A stretch of DNA of 64,000 nucleotides from Empedobacter stercoris (GTDB lineage Bacteria > Bacteroidota > Bacteroidia > Flavobacteriales > Weeksellaceae). The stretch covers positions 2,548,501-2,612,500 of the forward strand of contig NZ_CP104209.1 of the NCBI RefSeq assembly GCF_025244765.1, written 5' to 3'. Under the pieces are notes generated by a model. It worked only from the letters and a program-made list of their open reading frames with translations. It was not told the origin of the DNA and made no database searches. Positions 8,449 through 15,440 of the stretch are shown in pieces. The translations under genes were made by a program, and so were the position numbers. The stretch's first letter is position 1, and each line of letters starts with the position of its first letter.

Positions 8449-8498
8449 ATGAAAAACTTTAATAAAGTTTTTCGTGAAATGACCCGAGTGAAGCGAGT
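8439..8498. other. ~60-bp palindromic insert disrupting the RHS core
   Basis: This insert lies between the sequence coding for DH and that for VRVSYAWD. It contains a perfect inverted repeat GAAAAACTTT-AAT-AAAGTTTTTC (8451-8473) and a second dyad-like segment CCCGAGTGAAGCGAGTG. It brings in stop codons and appears to replace about two codons (expected Gly-Asn). It may be a small mobile palindromic repeat. Confidence 0.65.
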
Positions 8499-8633
8499 GT
8501 CCGCGTAAGTTATGCATGGGACAATGTAAACAGTAAATTAAAAACCGTAAACGAAGACCATTATTATCCGTTTGGCTTACAACACCAGGGGTATAATAAA
8601 CCACCGAAAGATATTACAGGAGGTATTGGAAGT

Positions 8634-9563
8634 GTGGAAATAGGCATTGGATTAGGAACAAGTTCTGGTTCTGCGAATTATAAGTACAAATACAATGGTA
8701 AAGAGTTACAAGATGAATTAAACCTAAATCTGTACGACTACGGCGCAAGAAACTACGATCCTGCTATAGGACGTTGGTTTAATGTGGATGCTATGGCTCC
8801 TAAATATTTTTCTCATAGCCCTTATACTTATACTCTTAATAATCCTATTTATTTTATTGATCCTGATGGAATGCAAGTAGCAGGACCAGGAGATGAAGAT
8901 GACCCTATTGAACTTCAAACAGTGGTAGTTTATGCTTCAAAATCTAATAATTCTGGATTTTCAGGAATTAATATTAATATACCTACACCTGATCTTAAAT
9001 CTGCCTTTTTTGGTAATCATGTAGATAGAGCCTACAGAAATGTACTTTCTCCTAAAAATATAGATAGATATTTAATAATGCAAAATGCTAAAAGAGAAGC
9101 TGAATGGGGATTAGTTAAAGGTTCTGCCTTTTTATTATCTCCAATTATTTTACCCGAATTAGTCGCTTATGGATCAATTGTTGGAGAATCAAAATTTATT
9201 ATAGTTGTTATTAAAACAGCTACTGATGTATATACACAAACTATTTTTAGTGATAAACCTGAAGATGTTAATATAGTTTCTGCTGTTGCAGGAGCTGTTG
9301 TTCCGTCTGCATTTTCTGGAGCAGCCTCTGAGACTACTCAATTAGGACAAATAGCTTTAGATCCAGAAAAAGAGCTTACTTCACAAGATGTAACTAAAGC
9401 AATACTAAAATCAACTTTATTACCGTTTCAAAGTAATATTTTTACTGGTGTAATAAAAAATACAGGAGGAGGTGACGTCGCCGCAGAAGTTACTGGAGCA
9501 GTTATAAATAAAATTGGCGGAAATAGTATTGATGAAAAAGTTGAAAAATATATAAAACCTTAG
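8634..9563 (+). CDS. RHS-associated core C-terminus with variable tail
   Basis: Recognisable RHS core resumes at 8499 (VRVSYAWDNVNSKLK, DHYYPFGL) and runs in frame through this ORF. The first possible start used here is a GTG at 8634, although without its upstream half it may not be translated. Residues 20-80 carry the conserved RHS-associated signature: YKYNGKELQDELNLNLYDYG, ARNYDPAIGRW, YTLNNPIYFIDPDGM. After DPDGM the sequence changes to a unique 230-residue tail (hydrophobic segment about 160-185, Gly/Ala-rich, ending KYIKP), as in polymorphic toxin tips. I see no known nuclease, deaminase or ADP-ribosyltransferase motif. Best read as an orphan or decayed RHS tip. Confidence 0.75.
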   Translation: MEIGIGLGTSSGSANYKYKYNGKELQDELNLNLYDYGARNYDPAIGRWFNVDAMAPKYFSHSPYTYTLNNPIYFIDPDGMQVAGPGDEDDPIELQTVVVYASKSNNSGFSGININIPTPDLKSAFFGNHVDRAYRNVLSPKNIDRYLIMQNAKREAEWGLVKGSAFLLSPIILPELVAYGSIVGESKFIIVVIKTATDVYTQTIFSDKPEDVNIVSAVAGAVVPSAFSGAASETTQLGQIALDPEKELTSQDVTKAILKSTLLPFQSNIFTGVIKNTGGGDVAAEVTGAVINKIGGNSIDEKVEKYIKP

Positions 9564-9566
9564 TAA

Positions 9567-9989
9567 ATGAAATTTAAATTATCCAAAACTCAACAGTATT
9601 TTTTAGGAATATTAATTGTAGCAGTAATAGGTTCAGTTTTACTTCTAAATCAAAAAAGAAAATTTTCAAAACTTATGATTAGTTCCGAATATACTATAGG
9701 AACGATTTTTGATTTTAAAAAAAATCCAAGAAGGGACGATCAATTTCTATATTCTTTTAAAATTAATAATATAGAATATAAAAGAGAAATAGCATTCAAT
9801 AAATCTAATAATCTTTTTGTAGGTAAACGCTATTTTGTTGTATTTGAAGAAGGAAATCCTGAAAATTCAATGCTAATACCATTTTTATTTGTGCCAGATA
9901 CCATAACAGAAGTACCCGCAAAAGGTTGGCAAGAACCACCAATTCCTATAGATAAAAATGAAATAAAAAAATTTTTAGAGAATTATTAA
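9567..9989 (+). CDS. Small membrane protein, candidate RHS immunity protein
   Basis: 140 residues starting 3 bases after the RHS tail stop codon, so almost certainly cotranscribed. It has a single N-terminal membrane segment (about 11-28, YFLGILIVAVIGSVLLLN), then a soluble extracytoplasmic or cytoplasmic domain rich in Lys, Phe and Asn. The pattern (YTIGTIFDF...YSFKINNIEYKRE) is weakly like DUF3592-type proteins. Family not recognised. Its position right behind a polymorphic RHS tail is where immunity genes sit, so immunity is a reasonable guess, without sequence proof. Its base composition is as AT-rich as the tail. Confidence 0.6.
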   Translation: MKFKLSKTQQYFLGILIVAVIGSVLLLNQKRKFSKLMISSEYTIGTIFDFKKNPRRDDQFLYSFKINNIEYKREIAFNKSNNLFVGKRYFVVFEEGNPENSMLIPFLFVPDTITEVPAKGWQEPPIPIDKNEIKKFLENY

Positions 9990-9998
9990 GAGGAACAT

Positions 9999-10019
9999 GG
10001 TAGTGTTCCAGATGTGTTG
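9999..10019 (+). repeat. IS1-end-like motif, copy 1
   Basis: GGTAGTGTTCCAGATGTGTTG. Related copies lie at 10110-10130, 10259-10275, 15275-15295 and 15424-15440. The start GGTAGTG with a CCA about eight to eleven bases in resembles terminal repeats of IS1-family elements (which begin GGTRATG), suggesting nested or decayed IS1 ends; this assignment is inference. Confidence 0.6.
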
Positions 10020-10047
10020 GTAGAATACAAACATATTTAACAATGCC

Positions 10048-10083
10048 ACAAAAGGCAAACCAAGGTTTGTCTTTTGTTATTTT
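10048..10083 (+). terminator. Intrinsic terminator after the RHS/immunity pair
   Basis: ACAAAAGGCAAAC (10048-10060), loop CAAG, GTTTGTCTTTTGT (10065-10077), then TATTTTAT. Apart from one G-T pair the stem is perfect. A sister hairpin with the same stem lies at 15472-15507 beyond the second repeat unit. Confidence 0.8.
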
Positions 10084-10109
10084 ATCAGTTTTAATAAAGC
10101 TTTAATTTC

Positions 10110-10275
10110 GGTAGTGTATCAGATGTGTTGTTGACTCGTAAAAGACACACAAACAATATTTTAATTATAAAATAACTTTACCCAATGGTGGACTAATCTC
10201 TATTATTGGGTATTTTTATTCACTTAAAACAACTAAAATCAATTCATTTGATAAGTTTGTGTATCAGATGTGTTG
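10110..10275 (+). repeat. 166-bp direct repeat, copy A
   Basis: It starts with GGTAGTGTATCAGATGTGTTG and ends with GTGTATCAGATGTGTTG. The last 109 bases (10167-10275) match 15332-15440 without gaps at all but about 11 positions (about 90%); the 36 bases after the first motif are less alike. It contains a hairpin ACCCAATGGT/ATTATTGGGT (10180-10189, 10202-10211) with loop GGACTAATCTCT followed by ATTTTTATT. It lies directly before the transposase gene and with copy B brackets a 5-kb segment. Confidence 0.85.
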
Positions 10276-10311
10276 GTAGAAAATTTTAACACAATTTATC
10301 ATTAACAATGT

Positions 10312-11004
10312 ATGACAAAATCAACTTTTATGATAGAAAATCAAGCAAAAATGTGTTCCAATTGTTCTGATAAATTAATCAAATATGGAAAAACGAAGAA
10401 CGGAAAACAACGTTATAAATGTAAATTTTGTCATCATACCAAAGTAGAATTTTATAGTTATAAGGCTTATCTTTCCACCATAAATTTCAATATTATCCAA
10501 TTAACCAAAGAAGGATTAGGGATTAGAAGTACAGCTCGTTATTTACAAATATCTCCAACCACACTACTCAAACGGCTTTTAGAAATCGCTTCAAAAATAA
10601 TTCCACCCAAACTAACCATAGAAGATAGGGAATTTCAAGTCGATGAACTCAGAACCTTTCATAAAAAACGCCTAAAACCTATTTGGATTACCTATACTTT
10701 TTCACTTCACACTCGAAAAATACATACTTTTCATGTCGGTTATCGAACAATAGAGATCTTCAAAAAACTCCTTAACCCTATCATTCAAACAAAACCAACA
10801 AAGATTTATACCGATAAACTCAATACTTATCGGTTAGTTATTCCTTCTGCACTTCATTCAACCAGGTTTCGATCTACCAATCATATCGAAAGAAATCACC
10901 TTAATCTACGCACTCATCTGAAACGATTAAACCGAAAAACCATTTGCTACACAAAAAACATGGACATACTATCCGCTATCCTAACCATTTATTTTTGGAG
11001 CTGA
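10312..11004 (+). CDS. IS1-family transposase (single ORF)
   Basis: 230 residues. The N-terminus has a zinc-finger-like CSNC...CKFC (about 15-42) with YGKTKNGKQRYKC, as in InsA, then a HTH region (GIRSTARYLQISPTTLLKRL, about 70-89). The rest is InsB-like: DEL near 123, TYTFSLHTRKIHTFHVGYR, YTDKLNTYR near 170, and C-terminal NHIERNHLNLRTHLKRLNRKT with final W. InsA and InsB fused in one frame is common for IS1 members in Flavobacteriia. Likely right end at 11010 (rightmost ACTACC, complement GGTAGT); left end is one of the GGTAGTG or GTGTATCAG motifs upstream, giving 0.75-0.9 kb. Confidence 0.85.
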   Translation: MTKSTFMIENQAKMCSNCSDKLIKYGKTKNGKQRYKCKFCHHTKVEFYSYKAYLSTINFNIIQLTKEGLGIRSTARYLQISPTTLLKRLLEIASKIIPPKLTIEDREFQVDELRTFHKKRLKPIWITYTFSLHTRKIHTFHVGYRTIEIFKKLLNPIIQTKPTKIYTDKLNTYRLVIPSALHSTRFRSTNHIERNHLNLRTHLKRLNRKTICYTKNMDILSAILTIYFWS

Positions 11005-11078
11005 ACTACCAGACTATTTATCCAAATAAATCAATCTTACTAAAATTTTATAACACCTTTTATGTAAAACAGAAATAT

Positions 11079-11104
11079 AAAACCTCCAAATGGAGGTTTT
11101 TTTT
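11079..11104. terminator. Intrinsic terminator
   Basis: AACCTCCA/TGGAGGTT (11081-11088, 11091-11098), flanked by A's and eight T's. Together with the ATTATGTTTAGTAGGT at 11122-11137 it forms the left member of a pair of direct repeats around the toxin-antitoxin genes. Confidence 0.85.
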
Positions 11105-11121
11105 ATGATTTGTAATTTAAG

Positions 11122-11137
11122 ATTATGTTTAGTAGGT
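11122..11137 (+). repeat. 16-bp direct repeat left of the TA pair
   Basis: ATTATGTTTAGTAGGT, identical to 11854-11869. In both places it lies about 25 bases after a CCTCC/GGAGG terminator, so a terminator-plus-16-mer module flanks the toxin-antitoxin cassette on both sides. Confidence 0.75.
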
Positions 11138-11178
11138 ATATTGTTTAAAATACAATTTTTTATATCCTTAAAAATCAT

Positions 11179-11186
11179 TAAATTTG
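11179..11186 (+). promoter_or_regulatory. Candidate -7 box of the TA operon
   Basis: TAAATTTG, matching TAnnTTTG, 23 bases before the toxin ATG. No clear TTG -33 box is at the usual distance. Confidence 0.5.
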
Positions 11187-11209
11187 TATCCAAGTGAATA
11201 CAAAAAGAA

Positions 11210-11509
11210 ATGTACTTTATTGAAAAAACTACTGATTTTGATAAATGGTTTCGTAAGTTAAAAGACTTACGAGCAAAGGCTAAAATTTTAGTTAGAATTC
11301 AAAAATTAGAAAAAGAAGAACACTTTGGAGATTGTGAACCTGTTGGCAATGGAATTCGAGAATTATAGATCAACTATGCTAAAGGATATAGAGTGTATTT
11401 CAAAGAAATGGATGGTAAAATAGTAATTCTGCTTATCGGAGGAGATAAATCTACTCAACAAAAAGATATTGAGAAAGCTAAAGAAATATGGGATAAATTA
11501 AAAAAATAA
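11210..11509 (+). pseudogene. HI1419-type (RelE/HigB-like) toxin with in-frame amber stop
   Basis: The frame from ATG 11210 to TAA 11507-11509 encodes 99 codons typical of the TIGR02683 addiction-module killer family: an N-terminal W/F-rich helix (DKWFRKLKDLRAKAKIL), then CEPVGNGIREL, INYAKGYRVYF and IVILLIGGDKSTQQKDIEKAKEIW. Codon 53 is TAG (11366-11368), in the spot where the family has Arg or Lys (REL-x-INYAKGYR). Without it the protein would be intact, so this is a recent single-base inactivation of an mRNA-interferase-type toxin. It is followed 6 bases on by its antitoxin. Confidence 0.88.
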
Positions 11510-11515
11510 AGAAAC

Positions 11516-11800
11516 ATGGAAACATCAAAATTTGATATAGCCGATTATTTAGATAGTAATGAAATGATTGCTGAATACTTAAATGCAGTCTTAGAAGATG
11601 GTAATGAAAATGAAATCATCACTGCTATTGGAAACATTGCAAAAGCAATTGGAATGACTAAAATAGCAGAAGAAACAGGTCTTAGTCGTCCAAGTTTATA
11701 TAAAGCTTTATCTGATGGTTCAAAACCTCAATTTGGAACTATAATGAAAGTTTTAAAAGCTGTGGGAGGACAAATACAAGTAAATCCTGTTCAAGCTTAA
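11516..11800 (+). CDS. HI1420-type antitoxin (XRE-like DNA-binding)
   Basis: 94 residues of the TIGR02684 addiction-module antidote family: FDIADYLDSNEMIAEYLNAVLEDG at the start and a helix-turn-helix near 47-66 (GMTKIAEETGLSRPSLYKAL, the recognition helix being SRPSLYKAL), ending GTIMKVLKAVGGQIQV. It neutralises the upstream toxin and should repress the operon. It is intact, although the toxin carries a premature stop. Confidence 0.9.
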   Translation: METSKFDIADYLDSNEMIAEYLNAVLEDGNENEIITAIGNIAKAIGMTKIAEETGLSRPSLYKALSDGSKPQFGTIMKVLKAVGGQIQVNPVQA

Positions 11801-11813
11801 TAGATAAATATAG

Positions 11814-11836
11814 ACCTCCTAATTGGAGGTTTTTTT
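11814..11836. terminator. Intrinsic terminator of the TA operon
   Basis: ACCTCC/GGAGGT (11814-11819, 11825-11830) followed by seven T's. It resembles the terminator at 11079-11104 on the other side of the cassette. Confidence 0.85.
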
Positions 11837-12438
11837 AATGCCCTATAATATCAATTATGTTTAGTAGGTGTTCTCATTAAAACCAATCTCTATTTTAGAA
11901 GTGACAAGTATTTTTCATACTCCTCTATCTCCATTCTAATATCACTTTTTTCGGGTATAATGAGTAAAATAATAAGTCAATATTATATTAACGTATTAAA
12001 TTTTAATTAATAATTAAAATAATAAACATAAAATTTTTAAAACCTAACAATCATATAAATAATAATTTATCCATTTATTAAACAAATAATTAATGACTAA
12101 ATTATATTTACTCACTCCTATTTAATGTTATATATCAATAAATTAGTAAATTAGCAACTCAATTAAACTATGTAAAACCTGTAATACAGGATAAGGACAT
12201 AATTAGCTAAACCAACTAGCTTTTTCTTAAGAAAAGCTAGTTTTTACATTTTAGTAATCAATTTAAAGAGAACGTTAATCTAACAATATAATTAATTTAA
12301 AATGAATAGTTTATAATTTATTTCAACAACGTACATTGAACAAATTTCACCTTGATAAATGACAAAAACAAAATTATGAAACGCTATAACATTCAAAAAC
12401 TACCCTAAATAAATAGTTAAACAAATACAATTAAGAAT
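11837..12438. other. 600-bp AT-rich gap before the surface-protein cluster
   Basis: No coding frame seen. It holds the second 16-bp repeat ATTATGTTTAGTAGGT (11854-11869), long A/T runs (11960-12160), a small hairpin CCTGTAATACAGG (12178-12190) and a strong hairpin with T-tract (12214-12245). A short non-coding RNA ending at that hairpin is possible, but no -7 box was found for it. Confidence 0.55.
12214..12245 (+). terminator. Strong hairpin with T-tract in intergenic DNA
   Basis: AACTAGCTTTTTCTT and AAGAAAAGCTAGTT form a nearly perfect stem, followed by TTT. No gene precedes it within 400 bases, so it ends either an unseen small RNA or read-through from the TA operon. Confidence 0.65.
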
Positions 12439-13344
12439 ATGAATTATAATAAATTTCAATTATTTTTTATTTTTATGTCGTGTATTTTTAGTTATTCCCA
12501 AGTAGGGATTACAAAAAAAAATACGATCGACATACATGAACATGCCATCTTACAAATAGACGGACAATATAATGGAGATAATTATGGAGTAATGCTTCCT
12601 GCAATTACAAAAGAAGAGTATTTACCTCTATATAATTCTTCCGAACCAGATAATTATGAAGATGATCCTACAATGATAGGAAACATTATGCATAATACCA
12701 CTTATTCTACTTTTCATAGCTATAATGGACAGGAATGGTTGAATGAAGCTAAAGATAATACTAGTTTCGAAGCAAATAGAGCTCGTTTTACAACAAATGG
12801 TAATGAAGAAAGAGCTGTTACATGTGGTTCAGTTGTAGTTGTTATTGTTTGTGGTCGTCACGAACCCTTAGATTTTCCTAAAGAAGTTTACAATAATTTA
12901 GGGATTATAAAACGACCTGGACGAACTACAAGTTCTTCTGGTAACAGAGAGCGTGCTGATTCAGAATTTGCTATTACACAAGATGGTGTTTATGAAATAG
13001 CTATTAATATTCCGTCGAAAACAGTAGGAGTTTTATCTTTAACAGGAGATCCTCAATATCAGCTTTATCTCTATAAGAATAACTCTTCAATTAATACGAC
13101 TAATGAAACAAAATTATTAACTTTTTTACCAGACGCGTATTCTGTTCTTGGAATTGGAGGAGATTCTAATACAGCAGCGTTTGCTACAACTACGGTTCGA
13201 TTACAAGCAGGAGATTCTCTTGTTTTAAGAATACACTCTCCTTTAGCAGGAGTAGGATTAGGAAATAGTCTTACAGCTAAAGATAATCCAACAATAGCAG
13301 CTAATTATGCAAGAGAAATATTATTTACTAAAATAAGCGATTAA
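12439..13344 (+). CDS. Secreted surface protein, jelly-roll-like C-terminus (paralogue 1)
   Basis: 301 residues with a signal peptide ending around CIFSYSQ. Residues 21-95 follow a pattern shared with the next two genes: QVGI.., an AILQID strand, GVMLPAITKEEYLPLYN, PDNYEDD, and YNGQEWLN. This resembles the VGIGT..P / GLLLP starts of many flavobacterial surface or fibre-like proteins. The C-terminal half (DGVYEIAINIP about 182, QYQLYLYKNNS, TTVRLQAGDSLVLRIHSP about 255) has the rhythm of a C1q/TNF-like jelly roll. It carries a CGSVVVVIVCG segment. No T9SS sorting tail is seen. Function unknown. Confidence 0.75.
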   Translation: MNYNKFQLFFIFMSCIFSYSQVGITKKNTIDIHEHAILQIDGQYNGDNYGVMLPAITKEEYLPLYNSSEPDNYEDDPTMIGNIMHNTTYSTFHSYNGQEWLNEAKDNTSFEANRARFTTNGNEERAVTCGSVVVVIVCGRHEPLDFPKEVYNNLGIIKRPGRTTSSSGNRERADSEFAITQDGVYEIAINIPSKTVGVLSLTGDPQYQLYLYKNNSSINTTNETKLLTFLPDAYSVLGIGGDSNTAAFATTTVRLQAGDSLVLRIHSPLAGVGLGNSLTAKDNPTIAANYAREILFTKISD

Positions 13345-13345
13345 G

Positions 13346-14185
13346 ATGAGAATAAATATACCATTATTAATAAGTGTAGGCTTATGTATTTTATATAGTG
13401 CTAATGGGCAAGTCAAAATATCGGCTAATGGGGATGGAATTGTACATCCTAAAGCACTTTTACAAGTGGATAGTAATACACAAGGTGTGATTTTACCAAG
13501 TGTTAATAACGAAACGGAATTACCTCACTATGACTTAGCGCAACCTGATAATTATACAAATGTAGAAATAGACAATGGTTTGTTAATGTATAATAAAGCG
13601 ACCAAAGAAGTAATGAAATACGATGGATACAAATGGTTGTCGAGTAACGAAAAAAGTATCCGAAATTATCGTAATTTGACCATCTTGGGGTCTGATGCTC
13701 CGAATGAAGTGGTAGCAAGTGTTTTGGGAATTACAGGACGTCCAATTATAAAATATACGATATCACATAATCCAGATAGAAATATTATAAATAACCTTGG
13801 ACTTATTGTTAACCCTAATGGAGAGGTAACGATTATAAAAGATGGATATTATAAAATAAACCCTTCTCTGAAAGCTACTGGAGCCGGAGGTTTAGCTGTT
13901 GGTAATGTTTCTATTATTCTGTCATTGCAGGCATTGTATGTTGGAGCAATAAATGATGGTTGGCAAAAAATTAATGAAAACAGTTACTTACTCGATGGAT
14001 TAGTTATAACTGTTGGGAATTTTGGAACAGTAAATTCTTTTAATGTAATAAAATATTTAAAGTCAGGTGATAAAATTAGAGTAAAAGCTGGTATTACAGC
14101 AGGTTCCGGAATATCTTTAGGAGCTGGCGTTACCTTTGTACCAAGTGACATAGATTCATATTTATACATCGAAAAAATAGACTGA
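13346..14185 (+). CDS. Secreted surface protein (paralogue 2)
   Basis: 279 residues, starting 1 base after the previous stop codon. It has a signal peptide (LLISVGLCILYSANGQ), then the shared N-terminal module: VKISANGDG, ALLQVDSN, GVILPSVNNETELPHY, PDNYTNVEIDNGLLMYN, VMKYDGYKWLSS. The C-terminal half (DGYYKINPSLKATGAG about 172, VIKYLKSGDKIRVKAGITAGSG about 240) again fits a jelly-roll fold, but its residues differ strongly from paralogue 1. Conserved front and diverged back suggest duplication followed by diversification. Confidence 0.75.
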   Translation: MRINIPLLISVGLCILYSANGQVKISANGDGIVHPKALLQVDSNTQGVILPSVNNETELPHYDLAQPDNYTNVEIDNGLLMYNKATKEVMKYDGYKWLSSNEKSIRNYRNLTILGSDAPNEVVASVLGITGRPIIKYTISHNPDRNIINNLGLIVNPNGEVTIIKDGYYKINPSLKATGAGGLAVGNVSIILSLQALYVGAINDGWQKINENSYLLDGLVITVGNFGTVNSFNVIKYLKSGDKIRVKAGITAGSGISLGAGVTFVPSDIDSYLYIEKID

Positions 14186-14187
14186 TA

Positions 14188-15018
14188 ATGAAAAAACATA
14201 TATTATTTAATTTAGTAATATTTTTAACTACATTAGTTACAAATGCCCAGGTTAATATTGGAAGAGAAACAGCTATCAGTGATAAAGGAATTTTGAACCT
14301 TATTAATATCGAAAATAATGCTGCAAAATCTAAAGGAATGATGATTCCCACAGTAGAGAACGAAACCGAATTACCTTTGTATAACACATCAGAAGTAGAT
14401 CTCTTTACAGATGACCATACTATGGAAGGTATGGTAATGTATCAAAAAGATATACAGCGTGTAGTCGTTTACGATGGTGAAAAATGGAAATCTATGCTTT
14501 ACGAAAAAAATCGTAACAAATCTACTCGACTTAGTATGAATGCTTCGGATCCATATCGTCCAAAAATAGCATGCGTTTTAGTTGGGTGTGGAAGAAATGA
14601 TGTCCCTTTTGGTTTATATAATAGTCAAGATGATTACGATGAATTAGGTATTTTGGATACAAGTGGAATAGTAAATGATAACTTTAATAATTTTACCATC
14701 AAAGAATCTGGCTTCTATCGTATTCTTGTCAGTCTGAAAGTAAAAACATCTGGGTTACATGTTACTCCTCCTGTTATTTCTTTTCAAGGAATAAAAAATG
14801 ATTATATACTTGCTCGAAATGATATTGAACTCAACGAAGTTATTTTAATTACAGCAGGTGCAAACAGAACAGGTTCAATGGAATTTGTAGGGATGTTTAA
14901 CAAAGGTGACAAATTTAAAATACAAGTATCAGCAGGTGTAGCTATACTTACTGTTGCAGATGTTTATACAGTAGAACCTGAAGATCAGACATTCATAAGC
15001 ATAGAAAAACTATTTTAA
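14188..15018 (+). CDS. Secreted surface protein (paralogue 3)
   Basis: 276 residues, 2 bases after paralogue 2, so the three form one operon. It has a signal peptide (LVIFLTTLVTNAQ), then VNIGRET, GMMIPTVENETELPLYN, DHTMEGMVMYQ, VVVYDGEKWKSM. Its middle has a CVLVGCGR segment like the CGS...CGR of paralogue 1. The C-terminal part has SGFYRILVSLKVKTSG (about 174) and FNKGDKFKIQVSAG (about 238). Same architecture as its neighbours; function unknown, probably surface-exposed binding modules (inference). Confidence 0.75.
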   Translation: MKKHILFNLVIFLTTLVTNAQVNIGRETAISDKGILNLINIENNAAKSKGMMIPTVENETELPLYNTSEVDLFTDDHTMEGMVMYQKDIQRVVVYDGEKWKSMLYEKNRNKSTRLSMNASDPYRPKIACVLVGCGRNDVPFGLYNSQDDYDELGILDTSGIVNDNFNNFTIKESGFYRILVSLKVKTSGLHVTPPVISFQGIKNDYILARNDIELNEVILITAGANRTGSMEFVGMFNKGDKFKIQVSAGVAILTVADVYTVEPEDQTFISIEKLF

Positions 15019-15039
15019 TTATAAACTTAAACTGACTAT

Positions 15040-15270
15040 AATACTTTTTTTATTTTTTCTGCAACTATAAATACACAAGAGGGAGTTGGAATAAAACAAC
15101 AAAGAGAAATTTTACATGTTTATCCTTTAAGAAATATAACCAATGTTGCATAAAGTACAACAGCTTATTTTTTTGGTACAAAATGTGACTGAAATGTAGC
15201 AATAGGGAATAATTCACCAAAGGTGAAGTCGTGTGTTATGTACAAGGAGGAGAAAGTCAAGGAATCTATA
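15040..15270 (+). pseudogene. Decayed fourth copy of the surface-protein family
   Basis: Directly after paralogue 3, an in-frame stretch without a start codon reads as a signal-peptide end and module start (FFIFSATINTQ, then EGVGIKQQREILHV), stopping after NITNVA. Further on, a stretch reads NVAIGNNSPKV, which also looks like the VGIGT.SP start common in this family. Stops and frame changes break it. It ends at the second 166-bp repeat. Confidence 0.5.
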
Positions 15271-15274
15271 ATGG

Positions 15275-15440
15275 GGTAGTGTTCCAAATGTGTTGTTTTT
15301 ACACAATACTCACAAAAACAATTAATTAACTATAAAATAATTTTACTCAATAGTGGACTAATCTCTACTATTGGGTATTTTTATGCGTTTAAAACAGCTA
15401 AAGTCAATTCATTTGATAACCTTGTGTATCAGATGTGTTG
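15275..15440 (+). repeat. 166-bp direct repeat, copy B
   Basis: Same length and layout as 10110-10275: GGTAGTGTTCCAAATGTGTTG at the start, GTGTATCAGATGTGTTG at the end, and an internal hairpin ACTCAATAGT/ACTATTGGGT (15345-15354, 15367-15376) with the identical loop GGACTAATCTCT followed by ATTTTTAT. Stem differences from copy A keep pairing (G-T to A-T, G-T to G-C). Confidence 0.85.

Larger units (their letters stand above)
9990..10311. other. Repeat-rich gap before the IS1-type transposase
   Basis: No gene is seen. It contains a GGTAGTGTTCC-type motif copy (9999-10019), a hairpin terminator (10048-10083), then the first 166-bp repeat unit (10110-10275), which itself begins and ends with the same 17-base motif. 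The inverted repeat GGAACA/TGTTCC (9993-10008) overlaps the first motif copy. Confidence 0.7.

Noticed and set aside
8634-9563. Assigning a specific toxin activity to the RHS tail
   Set aside because: No HNH, deaminase, ADP-ribosyltransferase, RNase or protease motif could be recognised by eye.
11366-11368. Programmed recoding (stop read-through) of the toxin TAG
   Set aside because: No downstream stem-loop or suppressor context is seen; a simple nonsense mutation is the more economical view.
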